From the NCBI GenBank assembly GCA_020543525.1, contig JAHYIO010000007.1, positions 1,178,001 through 1,242,000 on the forward strand: DNA of 64,000 nucleotides, in the 5' to 3' direction. A program made the translations under genes and the position numbers. The stretch comes from Coriolopsis trogii. Taxonomy: Eukaryota > Basidiomycota > Agaricomycetes > Polyporales > Polyporaceae. This document shows, one piece after another, positions 25,385 to 37,400 of the stretch (its first letter is position 1; every line of letters starts with the position of its first letter). The notes under the pieces were generated by a model. The model worked only from the letters and a program-made list of their open reading frames with translations. It ran no database searches and was not told where the DNA came from.

Positions 25385-25789
25385 TCGGGTCCAGACCTGG
25401 ATTCATATCCCTCCTTCCGCTATTGGTTTTATATTTTCCTTGATCGTCCCAGAGATATACTGATTCTTTTCCATGCATCCGCCTACGACGTGCTTCATCC
25501 TTCCACATCCATGTATCTTCCTCGGACGAGTCTACCATCCCAATGCGATTTGTCTTCCCGTTGCGCACTTGGGCCAACCTTTTCTGACATCATGTGTGGG
25601 TCCCGGCTTAACGTGGCAGTTACCGTTGCACGCATTTCCCTAATATCACGACACCGCGAGAGTCTCGACTATTCAGATGGGGCGGGGATATCCAAGGCTT
25701 TGCAATCGTACATAGTAGTATGAAAACAACTCTGGTGAACAGAACGGTCCTTTTGTGTATCAGTGGAAACAACCGCAGCACAAGCCTGC
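25385..25789. other. intergenic, duplication edge
   Basis: Convergent 3' region between the small module A gene and the GH79 gene. The first 40-45 bases still resemble the flank of the module C copy; beyond that similarity is lost. No gene was recognised. Confidence 0.55.
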
Positions 25790-27584
25790 TTAGAAGTCAA
25801 TCAAAACTGCCTGCGTCGCTGGCAGGTCTATCCCTTCGCTCAATACCACATTCTCCGTGACAATCGCGCCCGACGCGATCCCACTCGGCGTCTCGAAACT
25901 CTGCCCCGCAAACGTCACGTTCGCCGTATCATCCGCGTGCTGTATCACGAACCGGCGCCCCGTCGCGTTCCCGCTCCGCGCCCCGCCCGCAAACGCAAAG
26001 TCGATATGCACGCTCGGACGCGCCCCGGTGCTGGTCGTGAGCCACGGATGGAGGTTGACAAAGACGGCGCGGACGAGCTCCCCGCCCTCGAACGCCGCGT
26101 ACCCCGACGTGTTCGAGTCGTTCACGGCGAGCTCGACGATCTTGGACGCGCCCGTGCTGCCGACGAGCGTGTTGACGACGATGCCGCCGTAGTACGCAGG
26201 CTGGACGTGGGGAGGGAGCGGCGGGTTCAGCGGGCTGTTGTCGATGATGGAACGATTGAGGGTGATGGGCTGGATCTGTCCGTAGCTGAGAATCGTCGTC
26301 ATGTGTACAGCCGTAGCATGAGATGGCTCACAAAGTTGTACTTGTAGCCGACGCCCTCGTGGAAATATGCCTCCGTGATGCCCAGAGTCGCGGCTTGCAG
26401 AGTGTAGTCGATCACCCATAAGGCGATCCCGGCCGTGTTGCTCACACCTGGAGCCCCATGACAAGCGATACTATTGGTCTCGCTGATGGACGTGCGAAGG
26501 TATGACACGTCAATCGCATATTGTGAGGGATACAGTGACGACATACCCAAGTTTATACGGCAGACCCTGTGCATGTGTCGCAGCAATATCGGCGTTGAAG
26601 ATGGTGAGGTTGCCACGAATAGACGATTTGCTCATGAACGAGACCAGCGGGAAGCTTCCTCCATCGCAGAACGCCGCCGAGTAGTGGTGCTGCGAGATCC
26701 TGCAGGACAGGCACGTCGCACGGTCGCGCACATGGTCCGAAGGAGGAAGGGTCAGTGCTTCGCACCCCTCGAGGTCACCAGCCAGGGTCCGAGACTTACA
26801 CGGAAATAGCCTTCCCAGGCTCGCTGTTCAAAATACCAAGGTTAAAGATCTGGCGGGGAGTGAACCCCTGGTTCGCGAAGGCGGCACCTTGGAGCGAAAC
26901 CGGTCCATTGCGTCCCGTGATTCCCGCCGCCTCAACAACAGGGCCCGCGACGGAGATCCAGTCAGGAACGTATTGGCTGACAGTGAAGTTACTCGGACGA
27001 AGTCCGTTGTTCCTGAACAAGTCTGCCTCGTTCCCGACCTCGATCAGGTCGAGCACGACCCCGGAAGACACGACTGCAGGCGTCTTGAAGGCCTTGATGA
27101 TCGACTTGGCCATGTTCACCGCGTTCGTGACGTTGTCCGCACCAAAGTTGACTCCCCATGTCATGTGTGTCCCGCTCGGGAGGAAACGCGAGAGTTGGTA
27201 GTATGCATCTCCGACGGTGATACGACTCGCCTCGGGGAAGGGTGTGACAGTATTTGGTGGTGGAAACTGGGCCTCCTCGATCGTCACCGTCGGCGACCAG
27301 AAAGTCTTGTCCTCGGAGTTGGCACCAACACGAATGTTGGGCGGGTGTCCGGTCAGCGCACCGAGGTTGCTCAAGACTGTGTGGACGAACTCGTTGCGTG
27401 AGTCGGTTCCCGCCCAGTCAGGCCAGTGGTCTTGTTCGATGGAGAACGAGACGAGCGTGCGAGAGAGATTTTGGGCGTTGGGAGGTGGCGCAAGCGGAAA
27501 GGAAACATTGATCGCGTTGGCAAGGGTACCAAGGAGCGCAGGGGTAAGGCAGGCAGCTATACGGCGTGTAGATGAGCGAGTCAT
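25790..27584 (-). CDS. secreted glycoside hydrolase family 79 (beta-glucuronidase type)
   Basis: 524 residues from exons 27584-26800, 26699-26547, 26482-26332 and 26275-25790; phases agree. A signal-peptide-like start (MTRSSTRRIAACLTPALLGT, cut near NAINVSF) precedes a TIM-barrel enzyme. LIEVGNEADLF contains the likely acid/base Glu186; LGETNS, rebuilt across the second intron, holds the likely nucleophile Glu314. The C-terminal part from IQPITLNRS to LPATQAVLIDF resembles the beta-sandwich domain of GH79 enzymes. Fungal members remove glucuronic or 4-O-methyl-glucuronic acid from arabinogalactan or xylan side chains; the precise substrate is not visible here. The last intron needs the acceptor ending at 26,276: an earlier CAG would break the frame of QPITLNRS. 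Confidence 0.85.
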
Positions 27585-28877
27585 TGGAGGAATGAAGACA
27601 CTGTACTGACTTGCATGCGAGGGGGCGGAGCGACGCATTAAATAGCTCGTGAAGAGCGCATGACGCCCATATCAGAGGTATGAAAACGATTGTGTCATTG
27701 AGGCTCATGAAGAGGCGTAATGGATCCAAATATGCGACGGATCCAATCCATGTGTGCGAGAACACGACGCCCTGTATGGAAGCCAGTGTACTGCGCCTCG
27801 CAAGAACTCTAGGCGTTCGCCAATTATAGCGTATGCCATGCGATCCCCTCGTCAGTTGCTACGACGTGCAGTCAACAAACCGAACATGTATACAAAGTCC
27901 ATGAACGGGAGGCAAGATCTCAACAGAGTGACTGTCGTTCGTTGCATAAGCCAGCTCATGCCCCAAGGGCTACGCCAAAGACCTGTCAAAGTGGTTACTC
28001 GTTGAACACACGGTAGGCCCACAATCCAAACTGACGAGAGTGGATAGCTTTTGCATACCATGGATTACCTGGTAACCTCGTTAGCAGCCGTCATAGACCG
28101 CTGCGACTGAGGCTGAACCTCCAAAAGCGTGCTCTCTGTCGAATAACCGTTGAGAGCCGCTGTTTGTACAACTCCATGGAGTAAACCGGTGACTCTGCAA
28201 GCATCACCGCTCCACGTCGGAGATCAAGAAGACAACTTACGAACTTCGCACTCTAAATATGCATAGCGCCGATCAGGGCTGGACTGCATCTGAAGGACGC
28301 ACCAATCTACAGCCACCTAAGTCATCTTTGGCGTGGACATGAAAGATCACAAATTTAGACGGAGGTGCATGTGCTGAGGCTTCTTGCGCCATGCCGTCGC
28401 TTTGCTTAGGAGGACTTGACTTGACATAGTACGAGTGCAGTCCCCCATCTCTTGGTCATGGGAGACTCGTTACAAAAAGTATAGCCAGACATGAAGCAAC
28501 AACAATTATGTAGTTCATCGACGCACCTAGCAGTCTGGTCCACGAAGGAATCATGCTCCCTGGAGAACTGCCCATTTGTAGCCTTTCAAGTAACTCCGGT
28601 GCCAGAAAACCGACTTGCCTGCCGAGTGAAGATTCAATCTTGTGTGTCTAATAAATGTGTCCCCTCGCATATAGTTAGATGAGGAATCAACAAAGATAGC
28701 GTGAGCCTTAGTAGACGGTCGTGGTACTGGTTCAAGTGGCAGCGTTACAGCCTGAGAGTTACCGAAATTTGTGACAGTGCAGCCACGTAACAAGTGTCAC
28801 ATTGGCGTATGTCACTCTATTGCTGGACTTGTGCTTGAAGTTGGTGGTGTACTTGAGCGACACGACAGGCTACAGCC
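27585..28877. other. intergenic, no gene seen
   Basis: Divergent region between GH79 (minus) and bL33m (plus), about 1.3 kb. The short open frames present carry no recognisable domain or signal peptide. No repeat or RNA gene was recognised. Confidence 0.5.
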
Positions 28878-29177
28878 ATGGCTGCCAAATCAAAGGCAAG
28901 GTGAGCTCAACAGAAGTTTTTGCTGCACGGAAGTGTACTCACAGTAGCCTTCAATATACTTTCAGGACCATTATCGTCCGTTTGGTGTCAACAGCCCAGA
29001 CGGGCTTCTTCTACACGACACAGAGGCTGAGGTTGGGACCGAGATTAGCGGCGGTGAAGTACGATCCTAAAGGTGCGTCCGTGATCCACTTTCTATACTG
29101 TCCAAGCTTCATGCTCTGCCATTACAGTTAAGAGCCGTGTATTGTTCGTGGAAAGTAAGAAGACCGCGAAGAAGTAA
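28878..29177 (+). CDS. mitochondrial large-subunit ribosomal protein bL33m
   Basis: A 59-residue protein split over three exons, 28878-28900, 28966-29072 and 29128-29177, so it is easy to miss. It starts MAAKSKARTIIVRLVSTAQT, continues GFFYTTQRLRLGPRLAAVKY and ends DPKVKSRVLFVESKKTAKK. The segment LVSTAxTGFFYTT, then KYDPxV with R/K and VLFxE, is the signature of the L33 family; bacterial L33 is about 55 residues, matching this length. As a nuclear-encoded eukaryotic L33 it should act in the mitochondrial ribosome, like yeast Mrpl39. Both introns are short and have standard borders. The Cys pairs of zinc-binding L33 variants are absent. Confidence 0.88.
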
Positions 29178-30056
29178 ATGGATGAGATACACAACCTTGC
29201 CCCTAATACAAGTACGCACATGCTGTACAACTCGACATGAAGACGGACTGGCCGCACTAGCAACCTCATTACTCCTCCGTGCTCGAGAATTCCCCAGCAT
29301 ACCACTTTCCACGCGTCGATGGACCTGTGCAGTAACACCATGTCGTTCCCGAATGTGATCTGCCAAAGGTTCTACGCGGCCTTTCCTACTCTTGTTGCCT
29401 CCAGCTCTGTGATCCGGGTAGGTCACCACCGTATGTCTGTAAGTAGGTTCCCTCCTTCGACTCTCGTGGCAGGAGGCGCACAGGGGAGTAGGCTTCAACG
29501 TCTTGCACTACCGCACCCGAGTAAGGGCCCGAAACTCGCAAGCCTGATGGTGGCTGCCCTGACAATGGCAGTCAGTCATCATTCCTCTTGAGCTGCGCCA
29601 GAGCGATTTGAAGTGTACGGATCAAAGAACGCGAACAAGACATCGAGATTCTGTTCCATGGATCACCGGTCCTCACGCAGAGCAACCTAGTCTGCGGTAC
29701 ATTTGATGGTCATCCTATGTAGTGCGGACAAGGACAAGAGGAAGTAGACGGTCGAAGGAATATAATACTTTGCGCCATGAACTTGTAGCTACGAACATGG
29801 ACGGTACAAGAGTACAGTATAGATAAGTGTACTTGGGGGAGGGCTCTACATACAATGGCGTTGGAATTGGCAATGGGCATGGGAACAAACGGCATTAGAA
29901 CACAAGACGTATTGCGACGCAGAAGCATACACTGATCATGATGCATGATGCGGATTCAGATGCAGAGAAGACACTGAAGACCGGGGGGTACACTGCCGCG
30001 CCAGCGCAGACCAGAAACATAACAGATATCAGGGCGCGCTCACCATGACGCTACTC
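29178..30056. other. intergenic, convergent 3' flanks
   Basis: Lies between bL33m and the SH3 gene. A plus-strand frame near 29,340-29,590 (starts MSFPNVICQRFY) is open but resembles nothing known to me and is not called. Confidence 0.45.
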
Positions 30057-31742
30057 TCAATCCGCCTCCATAAGCTCGAGGTAGCTCTCCGGGACGAGAG
30101 CGTGACCCCCGCCTTCCTTCTCCACAACCGCCCAGCCGACACCTCCGCCCCTGCCCACGACGTGGACGATCTGCTCCTCCTCCAGCGCCATCTCCGCAGT
30201 ACCCTCCGGCTCGAACGCGTAGATCGCACGGTAGAGGCCCGGGACCAGAGGCCCGTCCTCCCCATCTTGATGCGCATCTTCATACTCCTCGTCGTCGTCC
30301 TCGCCCGCGTATGGATCCCCGCTCTCTTCCGTGGGCGACGAGACGTCGAAATTGCGCTCGAAATCCGTCTTCGATGGCCCGCCCTCGGCGGGCCCCTGAC
30401 CGGGACCCCAGCTGAAGTGATTGCTCAACGTGTTCCATCTATACGAGCCCCACCCTCCGGCCCCCTCCTCCTCCTCGTCATCTCTGGACGAGCCGGCGGA
30501 AGAGACGGACGCTTGGGAGAGCGTCGACCAGCGTCTTCGTGGCCGGTTGGCCCGGGGGGCATCCGGGCCATTGCCCGTGTGCCGATCGTCTTCTGGGGGG
30601 TATGCATAGTCGCGGATGCGGAACAGCAGCGACCGACGTCTTGTTGGGGTCGCCGTCGCGGTCGTCACGGTCGTCGTGGACGAGGTGGACGCTTCTGGCT
30701 CGTGCGCTGGTGGTTGGAACACGGACGACGCTTTGGATTGGCGGCGCGAGCGGGCGTAGGAGGAGTGACGGGAGAGAGCTGCAGACGTACGTCTCGAGAG
30801 TGCGGGGCTCGGCGGGGCTGGACGAGAGGAGGTGAGCGAGTCGCGGTTTTGGTTCGTGAGAGCAGCTGCGGCCGCGTTCAGGGAGACAGGAGCGTCAGAG
30901 TTCGGAGGTGGGTCTGGGACAGTGATCTGCGTCGTGGGAGGCTTGACAGAGAAGACAGAATTTGGAGTTGGCGTCGTCGGCGTCGCTGCGGTATTGGTGA
31001 TGGAAAGTGTGGGGGTCGGGGTGAGCGCGGTTCCCGTGGGGGTGGTTGCTCCGTCGGCGTGAGGCATGGCTTCCCCCTCTTTCTCTTCGCCGCGATGAGT
31101 GTTGTGGTTGCGCGAAGAAGATGGGCGCAATGCGAACTCGTGTGCGCCGAGGCGCGGTGGAGGGTAGAACGGCGAGCCTGGCGAGGGGAAAGGAGAGGTA
31201 GACGCTCTCTCGACCGGAAGCGTGAGGCGTAAATCTGGGACAATAATATAAGCTCGGCCCAGGCAATCGGGATCGCAGCGGACGTACCGGCGGTGTCCTG
31301 CGCAACGGCAGAGGCCATCTCACTCGCGGTGTGCGGGCTTGAGGGGGACTTCGTGGAGGGGATGCTGGCTGTCGACGGCAGTTCGTCGTCGAGGTTCGCG
31401 ATGAGGAGAGATTTCGCCAAATACCAGACTTGTCCGAAAAACAGGTAAATCCATTTCACACTCCGAAGGGGCGTTTGCTATGGCAATACCAACTCAGAAT
31501 CCAGATTTCGGTGGGAAAGCAGGGGATAACTACCTTGTAAGCAGAAAACGACCACCAATTGCCCATCGTCCACGCCGTCGTCGAGACTCTGACTGGGAGA
31601 GCGTCTTCTCTGCTTGAACTTGCAGCTTTCTGTCTGAAGGTACTTGACAACCCTGCTTGTTCTCAAGCATGGTCATTAGCTGAGCCGTGCGTGCGCGCAC
31701 GCTGGGCACGAGGACGCCTCCAGGAGACAACGAGCGTGGCAT
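30057..31742 (-). CDS. SH3-domain protein with disordered Ser/Thr/Pro-rich middle
   Basis: Model of 486 residues: exons 31742-31701, 31633-31534, 31428-31288 and 31234-30057. The large last exon is secure; the first exon is a guess chosen because it supplies an ATG in phase. The middle is a long low-complexity region rich in Ser, Thr, Pro and Arg (e.g. TPTPTLSITNTAATPTTPTP) with an acidic patch (GDPYAGEDDDEEYEDA). The C-terminal 60 residues form an SH3 domain: YRAIYAFEPEGTAEMALEEE, the RT-loop and acidic stretch, then GWAVVEKEGGGHALVPESYL with the conserved Trp and ALVPxxY ending. SH3 domains bind proline-rich ligands, often in actin, polarity or MAP-kinase signalling. I cannot name an orthologue. 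Confidence 0.7.
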
Positions 31743-32470
31743 GTGTTGTGGCGTAAAGCAGAGTCGTGTCTACTGTCGTTTGGTATGTTATCCTTATGCC
31801 AACGCACGATTCGAACGCTGTCCAGTATCTACTATGACAGTGCATTTGTTATAGACCTCCTACGCACCCGTGGGATTCTAGAGCAATGGTTGTTTGCAAG
31901 TGAGAGAGAGGGAAGAACCTGTGGCGGAATAGACGGTTACCCTGTGAGTGATCTCTAATTGGACAGCTACATGCATATCCCTCTCGTAACGACATCATGT
32001 CAATGTATTGTACGCGAACCGTCAATTTTTATCGTTATGCGGTGCGAGGGTTCCGTAGCCGGTGCCTGCCCATACATGTTTGCATCTCATATGAGTACAG
32101 CCGTTAATTCATCCATAGCAGGAGCTCCGAGCACGCTTTGCAGCGGGCACTCGTGAAGCTCGTCCCGCTCTATCTGCCACCCCTCCGATGTCTGACCGTT
32201 GTTTGGTTGACATCGGTACGCCTCGAAGTGTCTACTTTGGAAGATGACAATACCTCGCGAGATTCTGCGCGAATATTCTGAAATCCCCACCAAGCTCGGT
32301 AACTCAACGTGCGACGGCACTCACAATGAGCCTTGAAGAACCATTTTATCAAAGGTGCACAAACGAGTACTGGTACACTCCTACAGCGCGTGAAACATCA
32401 CATGGTACATCGAAGTGAAGCGCACGACGTATGAAGAGGGAAAAGTAATACCACAACGCCTTGAACGAGC
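31743..32470. other. intergenic, no gene seen
   Basis: Between the 5' end of the SH3 gene and the 3' end of the small module B gene, both minus strand. Only short uninformative frames are present. Confidence 0.5.
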
Positions 32471-33019
32471 TTAGGCAGTGACCGTTCTGGTGACAGTCGA
32501 CGCCCTGCCCGTGGTCGTGCGGATCCGGGTGGAGGTGATAGTCGAGGGCACGACCTTAGTCGTAGTCCTCGTGATCAGGTTGATAGACGTGGTTGTCGAC
32601 CTCACGGTGTTGGTGATTGTGTTCGTCACCGTCGCGGTCGTAGTGGAGTACGCCGTGGCTGTCGCGGTGACAGTGACCGTCCCAGACTGGGTGACTGTCG
32701 ATGTGCTCGCGGCGGTGACGGTCGACGGAGCAGCGGTCTCAGTCACGGTGACCGTCTGCTGTGCTTCCTGGCGCTTTCCGAACTTCAACACGGCCGCGTC
32801 GGCAGCAACCGTGACGGTGGCCGTGGCAGTAGTCGTCGCGGGGAAGAAGGATGAAATTGTAGAAGTGACGAGGCAATCCTCGTCCCGCGGTATGGCTGGT
32901 GCGCACCCAAATCAGACTCAGGTTTTCTGGAAAGAATGCATACTCTCACCTTTTCCCATGACGCCTGCGCACGATGCGAGCGCCAGTAGCGCCGTAACGC
33001 TGATCTTGCGGATAAACAT
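32471..33019 (-). CDS. small Thr/Val-rich secreted protein, module B
   Basis: 164 residues from exons 33019-32950 (again 70 nt) and 32895-32471. Signal peptide MFIRKISVTALLALASCAGV..., mature start AIPRDEDCLVTSTISSFFPA, Kex2-type site FGKR at residue 65, then a Thr/Val-alternating tail closely matching module A (TVTVTETAAPSTVTAAS, TTKVVPSTITSTRIRTTTG) and ending TVTRTVTA. The pre-site region is diverged from module A while the tail is conserved. It faces away from the giant module B gene, repeating the head-to-head arrangement. The extra Cys at residue 31 is absent from module A. Function unknown. Confidence 0.85.
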
Positions 33020-34137
33020 GGGGTAGGCGACTGGTGGGGAGATGGACGGTGTGAGCGTAGAAGAGGCAAGAACGCTGACTGGGAGTTTGGTTTGCAATTG
33101 GACTGCAACTATCCTATATATCTTGACAGTCTTGCATCCGCGCACAGTCAGGTCTTCAGAGAAGGGCTCTCGATTGGATGGTGAGATGCACGCCAGAACT
33201 GCCATATGCGTTGGATCCGCTGGAGCGCACTGGATGAGTCTCCGAGAGCAGCACCAGCCGCCGGGGTCGACACCGAAGCGGCGGCAATCGGCGACTTGTC
33301 ATGCCCGCCGAGACGATGGAATTCTCGAAGGGAGTAGGTGTGGACATAGGAGCAGCGCATCAGGGGAGGCTCAGGCCGATCTTACGAGTGATCTTGACGA
33401 ACTGGGATAGCCTCGAAGGGGAGTGGCCGACGACAATCGTGCCTCTGAATAGATGCAAAGATATGCGACCAATCACAGCTGTAATTTGGCACCTCCTGTG
33501 CCCATCGCGGGCTTGAGTTGAAGAGTTGCGGAGTATTGCCTGCACCGCACGTGTTGAATGTCCCTTGAGATTGACATGAGCCGAAGGCACACAGCGGAGA
33601 GCGGAGCCTGATCTTCAAACGACTGCCTTGGGATGGGCATGGGCATTTCGGCGAAGTCCAGGACGCCCGATTGGAAGGTGCATGCGGCTCGGGAGTCGGT
33701 CGAAGTCGACGCACAGATCGACTTGTCGTTGTATAAGCGCCAGTGGTTGTACAGCGGACAGTCCAAATTAAGTAATGGGACACAGCCACCGGTATCACGT
33801 ATGCAAGCGCCAAGCCAAGTTTCTGTCATCGACCAACTTCAGGGCTACATCCAACCGCATGCTGAATCCGCTCCTCCATGCCATGTGCGCTGCACACGTT
33901 TTTGTATCAGATTACCACATATAATCACTAATCACCAGTCGCACTGGCCATGTCCAAGTCGCCTTCGAAATACAACCGCACGTGGCTGCGGGTACATACA
34001 GCCTACCAAAGGAGGTCTGCTTCCGCCGCGCCCATTGGAAACGTATCCGAGATCTTTGCAGTCGATTCCGATCGCTCCAGTCACCCAATGCGACAATCTC
34101 GACCTGCGGATCCGGTAGCGTCGATGAGACTGGCAGA

Positions 34138-34171
34138 GGGTAAATCCAAAACGGAAGGGCGGATAAACAAC
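34138..34171 (+). promoter_or_regulatory. conserved 34-bp promoter block (module B)
   Basis: Begins GGGTAAATCC and ends GGCGGAT then ACAAC; the counterpart in modules A and C is in the same orientation relative to the giant gene and lies the same 60 bases from the dyad. Confidence 0.5.
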
Positions 34172-34231
34172 TCGGTATGCGTTCCTGGATTGCTCCACTA
34201 AATCGAGCGGAAGTGTTCTGGGCTCAATGGA

Positions 34232-34247
34232 GGACCGATGTCGGTCC
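34232..34247 (+). promoter_or_regulatory. 16-bp dyad element upstream of giant gene (module B)
   Basis: GGACCGATGTCGGTCC, identical to modules A and C and centred about 176 bases before the giant ATG. Conservation of all 16 bases in otherwise diverged promoter DNA suggests function. Confidence 0.6.
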
Positions 34248-34414
34248 CTTCAGCTCTCCCAATCCAATGACTCTGCTGTCGTCGAAGATCATTGAAGTCC
34301 AGCACGGGGCAATTGCGACACTGGGGGGTATATATGCTCTGACATTTCGTCTAGATCTTTCACCACATCTTTTCTCATCCTCTTTCCTTCTACCATCCTT
34401 CGAAACACGCGACC

Positions 34415-37400
34415 ATGATTTCCCCAAAATTGGTCGCTTTTGTGAGTGTAGTGTTGGCTGTGACTGCAGGTGTGCAGCCTAGAGGTACGTTCTATCCGCC
34501 TACCTCCTCGTCACAGTATTCACCTTCTCCTTTCCAGCCATTCGTTCTTCCCCACTTCCCGACCTTGTCGATTCGAAGTACGCCAACGTTACAGCGTCAT
34601 ACGTACCGAAGCGCGAGACCTATCACCCTCGCTCATTCGTCGTCCCACGTCAGGATGAGGAACCGGACCCGGACGCCCCTGATCCAGACGCCGATCCGAA
34701 TGCCGACCCAACCACATCGACGGAGACAAACGTTGTTACGGTTACCACTACCGCGACCGAGACGACTACCACCACCAATGCTGCTGGCGCGGAAGTGACT
34801 GACACGACGACCACCACTGGTACCACTGTGACGACAGAAACGACCGTTGTGGTTGAGACGCCGGCGGAGACCGGTGCGGCCACCACTGACGCAACCACCA
34901 CGACGGCCGCGGCCGGTGGCGAGACGACGACTGAGACGACAGAAACGACTACCACCGCCGCTGACGGCGCCGCTACGACTGAGACGACGGCTGCAACCAC
35001 GGCTGCCACGACCGACGCTACGACTGAGACTACTCCTGCCGCCAACGAAACGACTGCCGCAACGACGGACGCTACGACTACCACAGACGCGGCAGGCGGA
35101 GAGACGACTGAAGCGACGACCGCGACGACCACCACCGGCGCAGCAGGTGGCGAGACTACAGATGCGACGACAGCCACCACCACTACAGACGCGGGGGGTG
35201 CAGAGACGACCGACGCGACTACAGCCACGACTACCACCGATGCAGCTGGTGGGGAGACTACCGAGGCCACGACAGCTACCACCACCACCGCTGCGGCTGG
35301 TGAGGAGACCACTGAGGCCACGACAGCTACCACCACCACCGCCGCGGCCGGAGAGGAGACCACTGAGGCAACGACAGCGACGACCACAACGGACGCTGCG
35401 GGCGCCGAGACCACAGAGGCTACAACGGCGACCACGACTACCGACGCTGCAGGTGGTGAGACTACGGAAGCGACCACGACCACTACTACAACGGACGCGG
35501 CAGGTGAAGAGACCACTGAAGCGACTACCGCCACGACCACTACAGACGCAGCGGGTGGGGAGACTACCGAAGCCACGACGACCACGACCGAGGCTGGCGC
35601 GGGGGGTGCGGAGACGACCGACGCGACCACTGCCACGACTACCACCGATGCAGCTGGTGGGGAGACCACCGAGGCGACTACGACCACCGCCGCAGCTGGT
35701 GAGGAGACCACTGAGGCAACGACAGCGACAACCACCACGGACGCTGCGGGCGCCGAGACCACAGAGGCTACAACGGCGACCACGACAACCGACGCTGCAG
35801 GTGGTGAGACTACGGAAGCGACCACGACCACTACTACAACGGACGCGGCAGGCGAAGAGACCACTGAAGCGACTACCGCCACGACCACTACAGACGCAGC
35901 GGGTGGGGAGACTACCGAAGCCACGACGACCACGACCGAAGCTGGCGCGGAGACCACTGAGGCCACGACAGCGACCACCACCACTGACGCAGCGGGGGCC
36001 GAGACGACAGATGCCACCACGGCAACGACTACCACAGACGCGGCGGGTGAGGAGACTACCGAGGCAACGACTGTGACAACCACCACAGACGCGGCAGGTG
36101 AGGAGACCACCGTGGCAACGACGGCAACCACTACCACAGACGCATCGGGTGCGGAGACCACAGACGCGACCACGGCGACGACCACCACCGATGAAACGGG
36201 TGCCGAGACGACCGAGGCCACCACGGCGACGACCACCACCGACGCGGCTGGTACGGAGACGACTGAGGCAACGACAGCGACGACGACCACCGACGCTGCA
36301 GGTGGTGAGACGACGGAGGTGACTACCACCACTACAGACGTGTCTGGTGCGGAGACGACAGACGCGACCACCGCCACAACCACTACAGACGCCACAGGTG
36401 CGGAGACGACCGAGGCCACCACGGCCACCACCACCACCGACGCGGCCGGCACAGAGACGACTGAGGCAACGACGGCGACTACCACTACTGATGCTGCAGG
36501 TGGTGAGACGACGGAGGTGACCACCACCACTACAGACGCGACCGGTGAAGAGACCACCGAGGCGACAACGGCAACTACCTCCACAGATGCCGCGGGTGTT
36601 GAAACCACGGATGCGACAACGGCGACGACCACCACGGATGCATCAGGTGGCGAGACTACTGAAGTCACCACTGCGACGACCACCGCCGACGAGACAGGCG
36701 CTGAGACGACCGAAGCTACTACGGCGACGACCACTACCGACGCTGCTGGCACTGAGACGACTGAAGCGACGACGGCGACCACCACCACTGATGCTACAGG
36801 CGGTGAGACCACGGAAGCGACCACCACCACCACAGATGCGACAGGCGCAGAGACGACTGAAGCAACAACGGCGACGACCACCACCGACGCCGCTGGTACT
36901 GAGACGACTGAGGCAACGACGGCGACCACCACTACCGACGCTTCAGGCGGTGAAACTACGGATGCGACCACGGCCACGACTACCACAGACGCAACAGGTG
37001 CGGAGACGACAGACGCGACCACCGCCACAACCACTACAGACGCCACAGGTGCGGAGACGACCGAGGTCACGACGGCCACTACAACTACAGATGCAGCTGG
37101 TTCGGAGACAACAGAGGCGACCACAGCTACGACCTCCGTCGATGCAACAGGTGTGGAAACTACGGAAGTGACCACCACCACAATCACAGCAGGTATGCAT
37201 GATCGCACAACTTCATATCATTGTACTCACGGATATTATCAGACCCAGATGCCACTACCTCTACGACGGACGCTAACCCCACCGTCACTGCCGACCCTAC
37301 ATCGGTTACGACTACGTCCGAGGATCCTACCTCTACCGAGGTATCTACCGAAACTACCTCTGGTGCGGATGGGGAAACGACCACGACAGAGACGACAACG

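Larger units (their letters stand above)
17978..25430. repeat. left arm of a large inverted duplication (module A)
   Basis: This segment pairs with the right arm in inverted orientation. Matching landmarks sum to 82,903: small-gene stop 25384/57519, small-gene ATG 24802/58101, giant ATG 23580/59323, first donor and acceptor likewise, so no net indel occurs from 23,450 to 25,384. Within giant exon 2 the offset becomes +9, and +10 by exon 4. Homology fades within about 45 bases after the small-gene stop. The extent below 18,900 cannot be tested because the right arm leaves the window. Confidence 0.85.
33020..34414. promoter_or_regulatory. divergent promoter of module B
   Basis: 1,395 bases between the small (minus) and giant (plus) genes, about 170 longer than in modules A and C and mostly diverged from them. 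TATATA-like boxes lie at about 34,329-34,335, 80 bases before the giant ATG, and at about 33,115-33,120 on the other strand, 100 bases before the small-gene ATG. It contains the shared dyad and 34-bp block. Weak open frames at 33,380-33,830 are not called. Confidence 0.6.

Noticed and set aside
29319..29591. Plus-strand open frame after bL33m
   Set aside because: Short, without homology or splice support; downstream sequence looks non-coding.
33473..33829. Open frame inside the module B divergent promoter
   Set aside because: No ATG in good context, no domain, and no counterpart in the A and C promoters.
34650..37208. 852-codon open frame on the minus strand, antisense to the giant module B gene, encoding a Val/Ser repeat protein
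   Set aside because: The reverse complement of ACx/GAx-rich repeats is automatically stop-poor and reads as Val, Ser and Ala. The plus strand has the signal peptide, consistent phase-1 introns and a conserved C-terminus; the antisense frame has none of these.
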